From: Rhodospirillales bacterium
Lineage (GTDB): Bacteria > Pseudomonadota > Alphaproteobacteria > Rhodospirillales > JABHCV01
Assembly: GCA_016776705.1 (NCBI GenBank)
Contig: JADHSW010000004.1
Span: 1 to 29,876, forward strand
Direction: 5' to 3'
Length of the DNA: 29,876 bases
Position 1 is the first letter of the stretch, and each line of letters begins with the position of its first letter. A program made the position numbers and the translations under genes. The notes under the pieces are model-generated. The model was not told the DNA's origin. It saw only the letters and a list, made by a program, of their open reading frames with translations, and did no database searches. Below, piece by piece: positions 1-6,883 of the stretch.

Positions 1-1028
1 AGGGTGCGGATCGTCACGGGCTGACCATCCATGCCCTTAACAATGGCCTCAAGGGCTTCGTACTGTTCATCTTCGCTGGGAATGTCGGGGCGATTCATGA
101 ACATGAATTCGCTGCGCAGAAGGCCAATCCCGCTGGCACCTGCCTGACCGATAGGCCCCAGTTGCAGCGGCAGTTCCAGGTTCGCCTGAAGCCCGATCGC
201 GGTGCCGTCGCGGGTAACAGACGGCTGGTTGCGCATCCGGTTGAGTTGCTTGGTTTCCTGCTGAATTTCAAGCTGGAGACGCTCGTATGCGGCCACTGTG
301 GCCGGTTTCGGGTTGACGATGATACGTCCCCTGTCGCCGTCAATTATGATGGCATCGCCGCTGGACGCACCCTGTAACAATTCCGGCGCGCCAAGTACGG
401 CGGGCAGTCCAAGGGCGCGGGCCATGATTGCGGTATGGCCTTCGGCCCCCCCCAGGGCGGTGGCGAAACCGGCGATGCAGGCGGGGTCAAGTTGGGCGGT
501 GTCGGCGGGGGTCAACTCCTCGGCAATGATAACCGATCCCTTGGGAACACGGACGGCGGAGCGGCTGGGCTTTTTTACCAGATTTCGGATCAGGCGGGCC
601 GCGACTTCACGAATATCATCCAGGCGGGCGGCCAGATAAGCGTCGTCCATGTTGGTAAAAGCGACGGAAATTTCCGTCAATTCCGCCTGGACCGCGGCTT
701 CCGCGTTGATGCGATTGTTGGCGATGCGGTGCTCGGCCCCGCGAATAAGGCGTGAGTCCTTGAGCATCTGGATATAGGCGTCGAGAAGGAATTCCATCTC
801 CTCGGCAGCCATTCCGGGCAGGGCTTTTGCCTTGGCGCGAAGGCGTCCGACCTGTCGCCTGGCCCCGGTGACGGCGGTATGCAGCCGCTCGCGCTCTTTT
901 TCAACGCCATTGGCGGGAATGGAATATTCGGGAACGTCGATAGCGCCGCTTTCACGCTCGTGCACGACGCCGATACCGATCCCCGGCGATACGCCAAGGC
1001 CGGAAAAGACCTGTTCCCTTGATCCCAC
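1..1028 (-). CDS. ptsP: PTS enzyme I (PEP-protein phosphotransferase), 3' end cut by window edge
   Basis: Enzyme I takes the phosphoryl group from PEP and passes it to HPr in the cytoplasm. I translated this frame directly: it opens with the EI N-terminal signature FSGLGVSPGIGIG and runs for about 342 codons to the window edge. It has a helical HPr-binding region and the swivelling phosphohistidine domain with GGAEGHTAIMARALGLPAV; the His in EGHTA is the phospho-acceptor. The start of the PEP-binding barrel follows (GLLRSEFMFMNR). There is no N-terminal GAF domain, so it resembles short EI rather than the GAF-containing nitrogen EI; ptsI would be an equally fair name. The start is GTG at 1028. 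It shares one base with the ptsH stop (TAGTG) and has GAGGAAG a few bases upstream, which implies translational coupling. Last visible gene of the chvI operon. The family is certain; the C-terminal dimer domain lies outside the window. Confidence 0.93.
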   Translation of the reverse strand, partial: MGSREQVFSGLGVSPGIGIGVVHERESGAIDVPEYSIPANGVEKERERLHTAVTGARRQVGRLRAKAKALPGMAAEEMEFLLDAYIQMLKDSRLIRGAEHRIANNRINAEAAVQAELTEISVAFTNMDDAYLAARLDDIREVAARLIRNLVKKPSRSAVRVPKGSVIIAEELTPADTAQLDPACIAGFATALGGAEGHTAIMARALGLPAVLGAPELLQGASSGDAIIIDGDRGRIIVNPKPATVAAYERLQLEIQQETKQLNRMRNQPSVTRDGTAIGLQANLELPLQLGPIGQAGASGIGLLRSEFMFMNRPDIPSEDEQYEALEAIVKGMDGQPVTIRT

Positions 1029-1324
1029 TAGTCTTCCTCGAACTTGTTGGCAATAAGCTCGACGAGAGCCTCCATCGCGGCCCCGGCGTCTTTACCAGAA
1101 CAGGAAATCTCGATTTCGCAGCCGGTGCTGGCGGCCAGCATCATCAGCCCCATGATCGAATGCCCGGACACCGTTTGGCCCTGTCTGCTGACGTCGATGC
1201 TGGCTTCGAAAGCGCCTGCGGTCTTGACGAACTTGGCGGCGGCGCGGGCATGAAGGCCGCGTTGATTGAGAATTTCAACAACGCAGCTTGACTGGTTGCT
1301 ATCGGCCGTGACTTTGGGACTCAT
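1028..1324 (-). CDS. ptsH: HPr phosphocarrier protein
   Basis: 98-residue HPr, the small carrier between enzyme I and EIIA. The active-site His25 lies in QRGLHARAAAKF. The regulatory serine region VSGHSIMGLMM carries Ser56, equivalent to Ser46 of Gram-positive HPr and the target of HPr kinase, which is encoded three genes upstream in the same operon. I chose ATG at 1324 because it gives a normal HPr length; a frame-consistent extension to 1366 would add 14 non-conserved residues and overlap the preceding gene. There are 7 bases between the EIIA stop and this start, and the stop overlaps the ptsP GTG. With no sugar permease nearby, a regulatory (PTS-Ntr-like, often called NPr) role is the best inference. 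Confidence 0.93.
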   Translation of the reverse strand: MSPKVTADSNQSSCVVEILNQRGLHARAAAKFVKTAGAFEASIDVSRQGQTVSGHSIMGLMMLAASTGCEIEISCSGKDAGAAMEALVELIANKFEED

Positions 1325-1331
1325 AAAAGGC

Positions 1332-1739
1332 TCATGCCTGTTCCTGGCTAAGCAGTTGCGAAGCAATGTTGATGTATTTGCGCCCGGCTTCCTGGGCTGC
1401 GTTGGCAGCGTCTATCATGGTCCCTGATTTTCTTACCGAAGCCAGTTTTATCAGCATCGGCAGATTGATTCCTGCGATGACCTCCACGTTGGCCTTGTCG
1501 ATAACGGAAATCGCCAGATTGGAAGGGGTGCCGCCAAACATGTCAGTCAACAAGACAACGCCCTTTCCCTGATCGGCCCTGGCGATGCTGTCCAGGATGT
1601 CCTTGCGGCGTTGTTCCATGTCGTCATCGGGACCGATACAAACGGTTGAAACGTGCTCCTGTTTGCCGACAACGTGTTCCAGGGCGTTGACGAATTCGTC
1701 GGCAAGACTGCCGTGGGTGACCAAAACCATACCAATCAT
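1332..1739 (-). CDS. PTS EIIA component, mannose (ManX) family
   Basis: 135-residue EIIA of the mannose/fructose family, which accepts phosphate from HPr. It begins MIGMVLVTHGSLADEF, where His9 is the phospho-acceptor, and contains the family motif LLTDMFGGTPSNLA (residues 63-76) and a GINLPML segment. The length is typical of a stand-alone EIIA(Man). No EIIB, EIIC or EIID is present in the window, so it is probably a regulatory end point rather than part of a transporter; in related alphaproteobacteria such EIIA proteins sit in the same hprK-ptsH context. I chose ATG at 1739, 16 bases after the rapZ stop; upstream codons in frame run back into rapZ and are not conserved-looking. Often annotated manX or ptsN-like, so no symbol is given. 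Confidence 0.9.
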   Translation of the reverse strand: MIGMVLVTHGSLADEFVNALEHVVGKQEHVSTVCIGPDDDMEQRRKDILDSIARADQGKGVVLLTDMFGGTPSNLAISVIDKANVEVIAGINLPMLIKLASVRKSGTMIDAANAAQEAGRKYINIASQLLSQEQA

Positions 1740-1755
1740 TTTAAATGCAGCCTCT

Positions 1756-2691
1756 TTACAAGTCTCGGTGTAGCAGATGAATTGGCCGATCTTCGTTTTC
1801 CAGCCATCTCGCCAGTTTTTCAGCGACAAATACGGAACGATGACGCCCGCCAGTGCAGCCGATTGCGATCGTCAGGTAACTTTTACCCTCAGCCGCGTAA
1901 CGCGGCAACAGGGGACTGAGCAGGCCGGTCAGGCCATTGAAAAATTCTTCAAAGCCGGGGTCTTTGGCAATGAACTTGCCAACCGCGGCGTCCTGTCCGG
2001 TCATTTTTCTCAGGGCGGGATCATAATGGGGGTTGGCGAGAAAGCGAACGTCAAAAACCAGGTCCGCCTCACGGGGCAACCCCTGGCGGAAGGAAAACGA
2101 GGTAATGAAAACGCTTAAGCCCGTCTCACGATCAAGGCCGAAATGGCCGCCTAAAATCCTTTTCAACTCGCCGGGGCCGAAGCGGGTGGTGTCGATGACG
2201 ACATCGGCGCGCTCGCGTAGTTCCGTCACAAGGCGTCGTTCATGGGCGATGCCGTCGCTGACAGGGCGATCCTGGGCCAGCGGGTGTTTATGGCGGGTTT
2301 CGACATAGCGCCGCCTGAGTTCGTCGTCATCGCAATCAATGAACAGAACCCTTGCCTGCAGGGAGCTTTCGCTCAGCATTGCATCCAGTTCCATGATAAA
2401 GGCATCGACGGCAAAGTCGCGGGTTCGAATGTCGATGCCAATGGCGATCGGGCGCTGAAAACCGGGGACCTGAAAACCCGTCTGGGACGGTTTGACCAGG
2501 GCGTTGATTAAGGACAGGGGTATGTTGTCGATGGCCTCGTAGCCCATGTCTTCGAACGCTTTCAGGGCGGATGTCTTTCCCGCCCCGGACATGCCGGTAA
2601 CCAGCAGTACGCCCAGCGCACGGTTAGCGGTTGTGTCAGAAGCACCGCTTCCGCCATCGAAGGCAGGTATGGACAGGACAGTATCGCTCAT
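1756..2691 (-). CDS. rapZ: RapZ-type RNase adaptor / P-loop nucleotide-binding protein
   Basis: 311 residues, the usual RapZ (former UPF0042/YvcJ) length. The P-loop GMSGAGKT is at residues 33-40, followed by the family-typical AFEDMGYEAIDNIP. The C-terminal RNA-binding domain holds IAIGCTGGRHRSV near residue 278, the most diagnostic family motif. In E. coli RapZ guides RNase E to the GlmZ sRNA to control amino-sugar synthesis; whether that target exists here cannot be told. ATG at 2691 has GGGAAG at a good distance. It lies between hprK (18-base gap) and the EIIA gene (16-base gap), a neighbourhood seen for this family in many proteobacteria and firmicutes, consistent with a link to PTS signalling. 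Confidence 0.94.
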   Translation of the reverse strand: MSDTVLSIPAFDGGSGASDTTANRALGVLLVTGMSGAGKTSALKAFEDMGYEAIDNIPLSLINALVKPSQTGFQVPGFQRPIAIGIDIRTRDFAVDAFIMELDAMLSESSLQARVLFIDCDDDELRRRYVETRHKHPLAQDRPVSDGIAHERRLVTELRERADVVIDTTRFGPGELKRILGGHFGLDRETGLSVFITSFSFRQGLPREADLVFDVRFLANPHYDPALRKMTGQDAAVGKFIAKDPGFEEFFNGLTGLLSPLLPRYAAEGKSYLTIAIGCTGGRHRSVFVAEKLARWLENEDRPIHLLHRDL

Positions 2692-2709
2692 GACTTCCCA
2701 ATTTGAACC

Positions 2710-3159
2710 CTAAGGAACATGCATTATATCCCCTTTGACCCGGCGAACCACAAGTCGAACCTTTGCCGGTGCGGAAGCCTCGAACGGGGCGAGGCGAAAA
2801 CAGGGGACCTGTAGGCCCAGCAAGTCGACGCTTTCGTCTTCGGGAAGGCGCTCGACCTGATCTGAAGTCACCAGATAAATGACAACCCCCACTTCTGCCT
2901 TCAGGGCGCTGCCGATTTTCAACACACCGACGCCGCGCACTTCCATCAAATCGGCGATGGGGTCGGGGGCGCAGGCAATCAGGCGGTCGTTTTCAAGGGT
3001 CAGCTCAGTGTAGTCGTCGGCGACCAGCCGCTCGCCGGTGTCAATCAGGCGCAGGGCAAGGTCCGACTTGCCACTGCCCGCCGGGCCACGCAGCAGGACG
3101 CCGAGTCCTTCAACCTCAATGCAGGTTGCGTGCACCTTTTCTGATAATGGGTTGCTCAT
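2710..3159 (-). CDS. hprK: HPr kinase/phosphorylase, short alphaproteobacterial form
   Basis: 149-residue HprK made only of the catalytic domain; the N-terminal domain of the Firmicute enzyme (about 310 residues) is missing, as is normal in alphaproteobacteria. The P-loop GPAGSGKSDLALRL starts at residue 25, the acidic pair LVADDY is at 48-49, and the HprK signature LMEVRGVGVLKI is at 71-82. The enzyme phosphorylates and dephosphorylates the regulatory Ser of HPr, and that residue (Ser56) is present in the HPr of the same operon. It starts 34 bases after the chvG stop; a weak GGGAA precedes the ATG. Its position between the two-component genes and the PTS genes suggests it couples the two. 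Confidence 0.93.
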   Translation of the reverse strand: MSNPLSEKVHATCIEVEGLGVLLRGPAGSGKSDLALRLIDTGERLVADDYTELTLENDRLIACAPDPIADLMEVRGVGVLKIGSALKAEVGVVIYLVTSDQVERLPEDESVDLLGLQVPCFRLAPFEASAPAKVRLVVRRVKGDIMHVP

Positions 3160-3193
3160 GTTCCCAAAAGGGTGCGGCGGAAGCGCAAAAAAG

Positions 3194-4801
3194 TCAACCT
3201 TTTGGTAGGGTTAGGGTAATCCGGGCGCCGGTGATCCGGCCTTCCTCGTCGGTCCGGTTTTCCGCCGTGATGGCGCCGCCGTGGGCCTCGACAATCTGCC
3301 GCGAGATGCTCAAGCCAAGCCCGGAATGGGTGCCGAATTTTTCGGCTTGCGGGCGTTCGCTATAAAACCTTTCGAAAATGGCATCCAGCTTTCCCTGTGG
3401 AATTCCCGGCCCATCGTCATCGACGAAAATGGTCACCTGTTTGCCCCGGCCAAGGGCGTTCACGCTAACGGACCCTTTTTGCGGGCTAAAGGACAGGGCA
3501 TTGGCGATCAGGTTGGCGAAGACCTGTCCCAGGCGACTTTCGATGCCATTAATGACCAATTCACCCTCGCCGGAAAAAACAATTTTATGATCGGCGGTTT
3601 CATTGCGGGCGTCAATCAGGGTGGACAGCAAAGCGCCCAGATCAACCACAGCCGTTTCAGCCTTCGAGAGTTCCGAATCAAGACGCGAGGCATCGGAAAT
3701 ATCGCTGATCAGTCGATCCAGGCGTCCGACATCATCCAGAATGATTTCCATCAGCTTTTTTTGTTGTGCGGGGTCTTTTACCCGGGCGGCCGTTTCGACG
3801 GCGCTTTTAAGCGAAGTCAGCGGGTTCTTGATTTCGTGGGAGACATCGGCGGCGAAACTTTCAATGGCGTCCATGCGCGCCCACAATGCCTCCGTCATAT
3901 CTTTCAGGGACAGTGACAACTCGCCAATCTCGTCGCCGCGAATGCCAAAATCGGGAATTTCATGCTGGCGGTGATGGCCGTGGCGCACTTGCTCGGCGGC
4001 TTCGGCAAGTCGGCGAATGGGCCTGGCGATGGTGCCTGCCAGATAAAGTGACAACAAAATAGTGACGGCCAGTGCTACGGCGAAGACTTTCAGGATGTCG
4101 ATGCGAACCTCCCGCAGGGCCAGTTCGATATCATCGGAATTCTTCGATAGCATCAGCGCGCCCAGCACCTGTTTATAGCGTTGCACCGGCACGGCGGTGA
4201 TCAGGGCCATGCCGCCCCCTTCCGTCGAACGAACGGCGTAATCCGGCTCTCCGAACAGGGCCGCGACGACTTCCGGGTAGTCGCTGGCTTTCTGGCGGAC
4301 ATTTTCGAGATAGGGCGGCATTGGGCCGCGACCCGGAAGCAGGGTGAGAAGATGCTCGTAAGTATCCAGGGTCCTGTCGAGCAGGGTTGCGCTTCCTTCA
4401 ATATCTGCTCCCGGCGGCGGCAACACTTCCTGCTGGATACCCCTTTTGTCCGTTGTCCGGCGGGTATCGGCGATCAGCACGCCGTCCGGCGCAAACAGGC
4501 GTGCGCGACCGCCCGTGGTTTCGACAAGACGGTGAACCATTCTGACAGCCATGGACGGCCGCAGTTGTTGCCGACCCGAAGGAATATCTTCATCGGCGCT
4601 TTCACCCAGGGCGGCGGCCAGCATTTCAGCATGAACCCGAAGCGCCGCCAGTTCAGATGCAATCAGACTTTCCCGGTACTGACCAAGATAAAGCAGCCCG
4701 GCGACGAGAATCGCCAGGGCCAGAATATTGATCGCCAAAATGCGTCTGAGGATAGGCGAGGAAAGTCTTGGGCGTCTGGCTGGGGGAGTTTCAGTCGTCA
4801 T
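3194..4801 (-). CDS. chvG: ChvG/ExoS-type sensor histidine kinase
   Basis: 535-residue membrane histidine kinase. TM1 lies at about residues 20-40, followed by a periplasmic stimulus-sensing domain of about 190 residues. TM2 lies at about 236-257, then HAMP (TIARPIRRLAEAAEQV) and the H-box FAADVSHEIKNPLTSLK with phospho-acceptor His322. The ATPase part shows the N-box (QVFANLIANALSFS, 426-439), G1 (DDDGPGIP, 461-468) and GLGLS (494-498). Length, sensor layout and partner fit ChvG of Agrobacterium/Brucella (BvrS) and ExoS of Sinorhizobium, which respond to acid and envelope stress through the repressor ExoR; no exoR is visible here. It starts 5 bases after chvI, so the pair is co-translated. 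Confidence 0.92.
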   Translation of the reverse strand: MTTETPPARRPRLSSPILRRILAINILALAILVAGLLYLGQYRESLIASELAALRVHAEMLAAALGESADEDIPSGRQQLRPSMAVRMVHRLVETTGGRARLFAPDGVLIADTRRTTDKRGIQQEVLPPPGADIEGSATLLDRTLDTYEHLLTLLPGRGPMPPYLENVRQKASDYPEVVAALFGEPDYAVRSTEGGGMALITAVPVQRYKQVLGALMLSKNSDDIELALREVRIDILKVFAVALAVTILLSLYLAGTIARPIRRLAEAAEQVRHGHHRQHEIPDFGIRGDEIGELSLSLKDMTEALWARMDAIESFAADVSHEIKNPLTSLKSAVETAARVKDPAQQKKLMEIILDDVGRLDRLISDISDASRLDSELSKAETAVVDLGALLSTLIDARNETADHKIVFSGEGELVINGIESRLGQVFANLIANALSFSPQKGSVSVNALGRGKQVTIFVDDDGPGIPQGKLDAIFERFYSERPQAEKFGTHSGLGLSISRQIVEAHGGAITAENRTDEEGRITGARITLTLPKG

Positions 4802-4806
4802 GGCGC

Positions 4807-5499
4807 CTAATCGCCGTGATAGCGATAACCGACACCATAAAGGGTTTCGATCTGCTTGAATTCAGGGTCATGGGTGCGGAACTTCTTTCGTACCCGCTTG
4901 ATGTGGGAATCAATGGTGCGGTCATCGATATAGATGTGCTCGCCATAGGCGGAATCGATCAGTTGATCGCGATTTTTCACATGACCTGGATGCTGCGCCA
5001 GGGCCTGCAGTAACAGGAATTCGGTGACGGTCAGAACAATGTCCTGGCCTTTCCAGGTGCACTGGTGGCGGGTTGCGTCCATGGTCAGTTCGCCACGCTT
5101 CATGATGTTTTCATCGCTTTGCGGCTGCAAAGCGGTTTCCGTGCGTCGCAGAATGACGTTGATGCGCTCGATCAGCAGGCGCTGCGAAAAGGGTTTGGTG
5201 ATGTAGTCGTCGGCTCCCAGGCGAAGGCCCAGAAACTCGTCGATTTCATCATCCTTGGAGGTCAGGAAGATAACAGGAAGCCTTGAGTCCGCGCGGATTT
5301 TCTGCAGCAGTTCCATGCCGTCCATACGCGGCATCTTGATATCCAGAATGGCAAGATCGACAGGATTTTCCTTAAGACCTGCAAGGGCCTCTTCGCCGTC
5401 GCAGTAACTGTTGACGATGAAGCCTTCGGACTCCAGGGCCATGGAAACGGAAGTCAGAATATTGCGGTCGTCGTCGACAAGGGCGATAGTTCGGGACAT
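4807..5499 (-). CDS. chvI: ChvI-type OmpR-family response regulator
   Basis: 230-residue response regulator. The receiver domain carries the acidic pair Asp10/Asp11 (ALVDDDRN), phospho-acceptor Asp53 (AILDIKMPRMDG), Thr80 (FLTSKDDE) and Lys102 (ITKPF). From about residue 130 comes an OmpR/PhoB winged helix ending in DRTIDSHIKRVRKKF and ETLYGVGYRYHGD. It is the cognate regulator of the kinase encoded immediately downstream. I chose ATG at 5499 because the receiver fold begins there (MSRTIALVDDD); in-frame codons upstream lie in the leader and are not conserved-looking. First gene of the seven-gene operon, with its promoter about 75 bases upstream. Confidence 0.94.
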   Translation of the reverse strand: MSRTIALVDDDRNILTSVSMALESEGFIVNSYCDGEEALAGLKENPVDLAILDIKMPRMDGMELLQKIRADSRLPVIFLTSKDDEIDEFLGLRLGADDYITKPFSQRLLIERINVILRRTETALQPQSDENIMKRGELTMDATRHQCTWKGQDIVLTVTEFLLLQALAQHPGHVKNRDQLIDSAYGEHIYIDDRTIDSHIKRVRKKFRTHDPEFKQIETLYGVGYRYHGD

Positions 5500-5563
5500 G
5501 AAACGGCCTCGTGTAAGTTGCTGTGAGCCGTTCTTTAACGGCAAAGGCAATCAAATCCGACAT

Positions 5564-5586
5564 TTGTGGCAAAATTATAGCCACAA
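5564..5586. promoter_or_regulatory. Inverted repeat flanking the chvI -10 box, candidate operator
   Basis: TTGTGGC (5564-5570) and GCCACAA (5580-5586) are a perfect 7-base inverted repeat with a 9-base spacer. The spacer contains the TATAAT of the minus-strand promoter. A dimeric regulator bound here would cover the -10 box. It does not resemble a terminator: there is no run of T after either arm and the spacer is AT-only. The regulator is unknown; ChvI itself or a repressor are possibilities. Confidence 0.5.
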
Positions 5587-5601
5587 GCGCCTGATTCCCA
5601 A
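5574..5601 (-). promoter_or_regulatory. Probable sigma-70 promoter of the chvI-ptsP operon
   Basis: Read on the minus strand, a perfect -10 hexamer TATAAT (5579-5574) is preceded, after 16 bases, by TTGGGA (5601-5596) as the -35. Transcription would start near 5567, leaving a leader of about 68 bases before chvI ATG. It is the best promoter match in the gap between the copper chaperone gene and chvI, and its position suits the whole operon. An inverted repeat lies across the -10 (separate entry). Called by eye against the consensus. Confidence 0.6.
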
Positions 5602-5615
5602 GGATGAAATCATCC
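5602..5615. promoter_or_regulatory. Palindrome next to the chvI -35 box
   Basis: GGATGAAATCATCC is a perfect 6-base inverted repeat with a 2-base centre, ending one base away from the putative -35 of the chvI promoter on its upstream side. The place is right for an activator or repressor site. It could instead be a chance palindrome or a short hairpin at the end of the copper chaperone transcript; there is no T-run to support a terminator. Confidence 0.25.
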
Positions 5616-5646
5616 CTGATCCTACACGAGACCGGGTTTGGACAGG

Positions 5647-6255
5647 TTACTCTGTATTCTTTTTCATAGTCTTCATATGCGCGTCGTGCATTTTTTTATG
5701 CTCATCGTCCTTCATATGCTCTTCATGCATCTTCTTCTTTTCTTCATCTGTCATGTGCTTGGAATGATCCATGCTTTCCATGTGCTTGGCGCTGTGATCA
5801 TGGGACATCATACCGCCCGCCTTGCCGACATGGACCATAACTGTCGCCTTGCCCGCCTTTTCAAAGGTCAGGGTAAGCGGGAACATGTCGCCTTCTTTCA
5901 ACAGATTTGTTAAATCAAACATCATGACGTGAAAGCTGCCGGGCTTCAGCATGGTCACGCCGCCGCCCGGAACATCAATGCCCATAACCTGGCGCATTTT
6001 CATCATGCCGTCTTCCATGATGTGATTGTGCAATTCGGTCCTGGCCGCGGCGGGCGTTTCGGCGGCGACAAGGCGGTCGGCAGCGGAACCGGTGTTGGTA
6101 ATGGTTACGAATGAACCGCCCGGACGCTTGACGCCGGTAGAGGCGCGGCTCCAGGCTTCGGATACGGTGATATCGCCGATGGTGTCGCTGTCGGCGGCAT
6201 GGGATGTCGTGAGGCTCATCAAAAACAGCGCCAGAAATGCGGTAAGTGTTTTCAT
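5647..6255 (-). CDS. Periplasmic PCu(A)C copper chaperone with His/Met-rich tail
   Basis: 202 residues. The signal peptide is about residues 1-20 (ends SHA, cleavage before ADSD). The PCu(A)C (DUF461) domain runs to about 145 with the copper-binding pattern: ELHNHIMEDGMMKMRQV around His76/His78 and Met87, then GSFHVMMF with His109 and Met111. PCu(A)C proteins deliver Cu(I) to the Cu(A) or Cu(B) sites of cytochrome oxidase in the periplasm. Residues 149-202 form a charged tail with ten Met and ten His, a likely extra copper-binding arm. ATG at 6255 has AAGGAA upstream and starts a proper signal peptide; the frame stays open further upstream but that stretch overlaps the next gene in another frame. 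It follows the DUF2946 gene after a 97-base gap. Confidence 0.9.
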   Translation of the reverse strand: MKTLTAFLALFLMSLTTSHAADSDTIGDITVSEAWSRASTGVKRPGGSFVTITNTGSAADRLVAAETPAAARTELHNHIMEDGMMKMRQVMGIDVPGGGVTMLKPGSFHVMMFDLTNLLKEGDMFPLTLTFEKAGKATVMVHVGKAGGMMSHDHSAKHMESMDHSKHMTDEEKKKMHEEHMKDDEHKKMHDAHMKTMKKNTE

Positions 6256-6352
6256 CAGTATGAATTCCTTGGATAGAAAGATTATTACAGGCGAACCCGC
6301 TTCCCCGTATCTGGGGAGGCGAAGAAAGGTCTCGAGGGTATTTAGATCGGGT

Positions 6353-6760
6353 TCAGGCTGTAACGGGTGGTGCGCGGGCGGAAGATCTGGAATTTTGGCG
6401 TCCGACCCTGGTTTCGTCTGCCGAGTTGAAGAGGAAGGCGAGAAAATTATTTTCGGGAACGGGGTCACAGACAAGCGGCGCTGAAAGCATGGACTTCCCG
6501 AAAGCGTAGCCAATACAGACCGGGCAATCGGATAGATCAGGCGCTTTGTCGGGTGTGTGATCCGCACCGCCAGTGCCGTTTTGCATGGCCTTGCAAAGCA
6601 CCACATAAAAAGGCGCATTAAAGTCATCGACAGACTTGGAAAGGGGAATGCCCTGCGCCATCGGAACAAGCATCGGCAGGGCCAACGCCAGAATACCAAA
6701 CCAGGCCGCGAACAGGCGGCGGCGTTTGGCCGGTTGGATGGTCTGGATCGCTGGCATCAT
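6353..6760 (-). CDS. DUF2946-like small membrane-anchored CPVC protein
   Basis: 135 residues. A basic N-terminus (AKRRR) is followed by one hydrophobic segment at about 19-36 that could be a signal anchor or signal peptide. A periplasmic part follows with Cys56 (VVLCKAMQ), the motif DCPVCIGYAF (Cys79 and Cys82) and Cys98. This arrangement matches the DUF2946 family, whose genes often lie beside copper chaperone genes; no biochemical role is established. I chose ATG at 6760 (a double ATG, GGGAAAG upstream). A GTG at 6778 in frame would add six residues but sits directly on its own Shine-Dalgarno-like sequence. It probably forms an operon with the PCu(A)C gene and is divergent from the HugZ-like gene. 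Family assignment is by motif and context. Confidence 0.72.
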   Translation of the reverse strand: MMPAIQTIQPAKRRRLFAAWFGILALALPMLVPMAQGIPLSKSVDDFNAPFYVVLCKAMQNGTGGADHTPDKAPDLSDCPVCIGYAFGKSMLSAPLVCDPVPENNFLAFLFNSADETRVGRQNSRSSARAPPVTA

Positions 6761-6811
6761 CAAGTGTCTTTCCCACACTTCCTTTAAAACGGCCTGAGAA
6801 TGAGGCTTTGA

Positions 6812-6825
6812 TTGCCCTCAGGCAA
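6812..6825. promoter_or_regulatory. 14-base palindrome TTGCC-N4-GGCAA
   Basis: TTGCC (6812-6816), CTCA, GGCAA (6821-6825) is a perfect 5-4-5 inverted repeat in the 123-base gap between the divergent DUF2946 and HugZ-like genes. Its half-site spacing is the one used by CRP/FNR-family dimers. It lies 37 bases (centre to centre) from a second repeat of the same geometry. It could also be a transcribed hairpin in the DUF2946 leader. Confidence 0.35.
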
Positions 6826-6848
6826 CCATAAACTGGCAATGGGCTTCC

Positions 6849-6862
6849 TTGACGTGCGTCAG
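6849..6862. promoter_or_regulatory. FNR/NNR-like box TTGAC-N4-GTCAG
   Basis: TTGAC GTGC GTCAG is one base short of a perfect TTGAC-N4-GTCAA palindrome, the form reported for FNR/NnrR-type regulators in alphaproteobacteria. It lies 22 bases upstream of the chosen HugZ-like start, and about 90 bases upstream of the DUF2946 start on the other strand. Oxygen or nitric-oxide control of a copper/heme gene pair would make sense, but this is inference from one site. Confidence 0.4.
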
Positions 6863-6883
6863 GTGACCCGGCACATTGGCGTT

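Noticed and set aside
5647..6699. 350-residue version of the copper chaperone starting at 6699
   Set aside because: The first 148 residues overlap the DUF2946 gene in another frame and lack domain features; a signal peptide with ribosome binding site begins at 6255.
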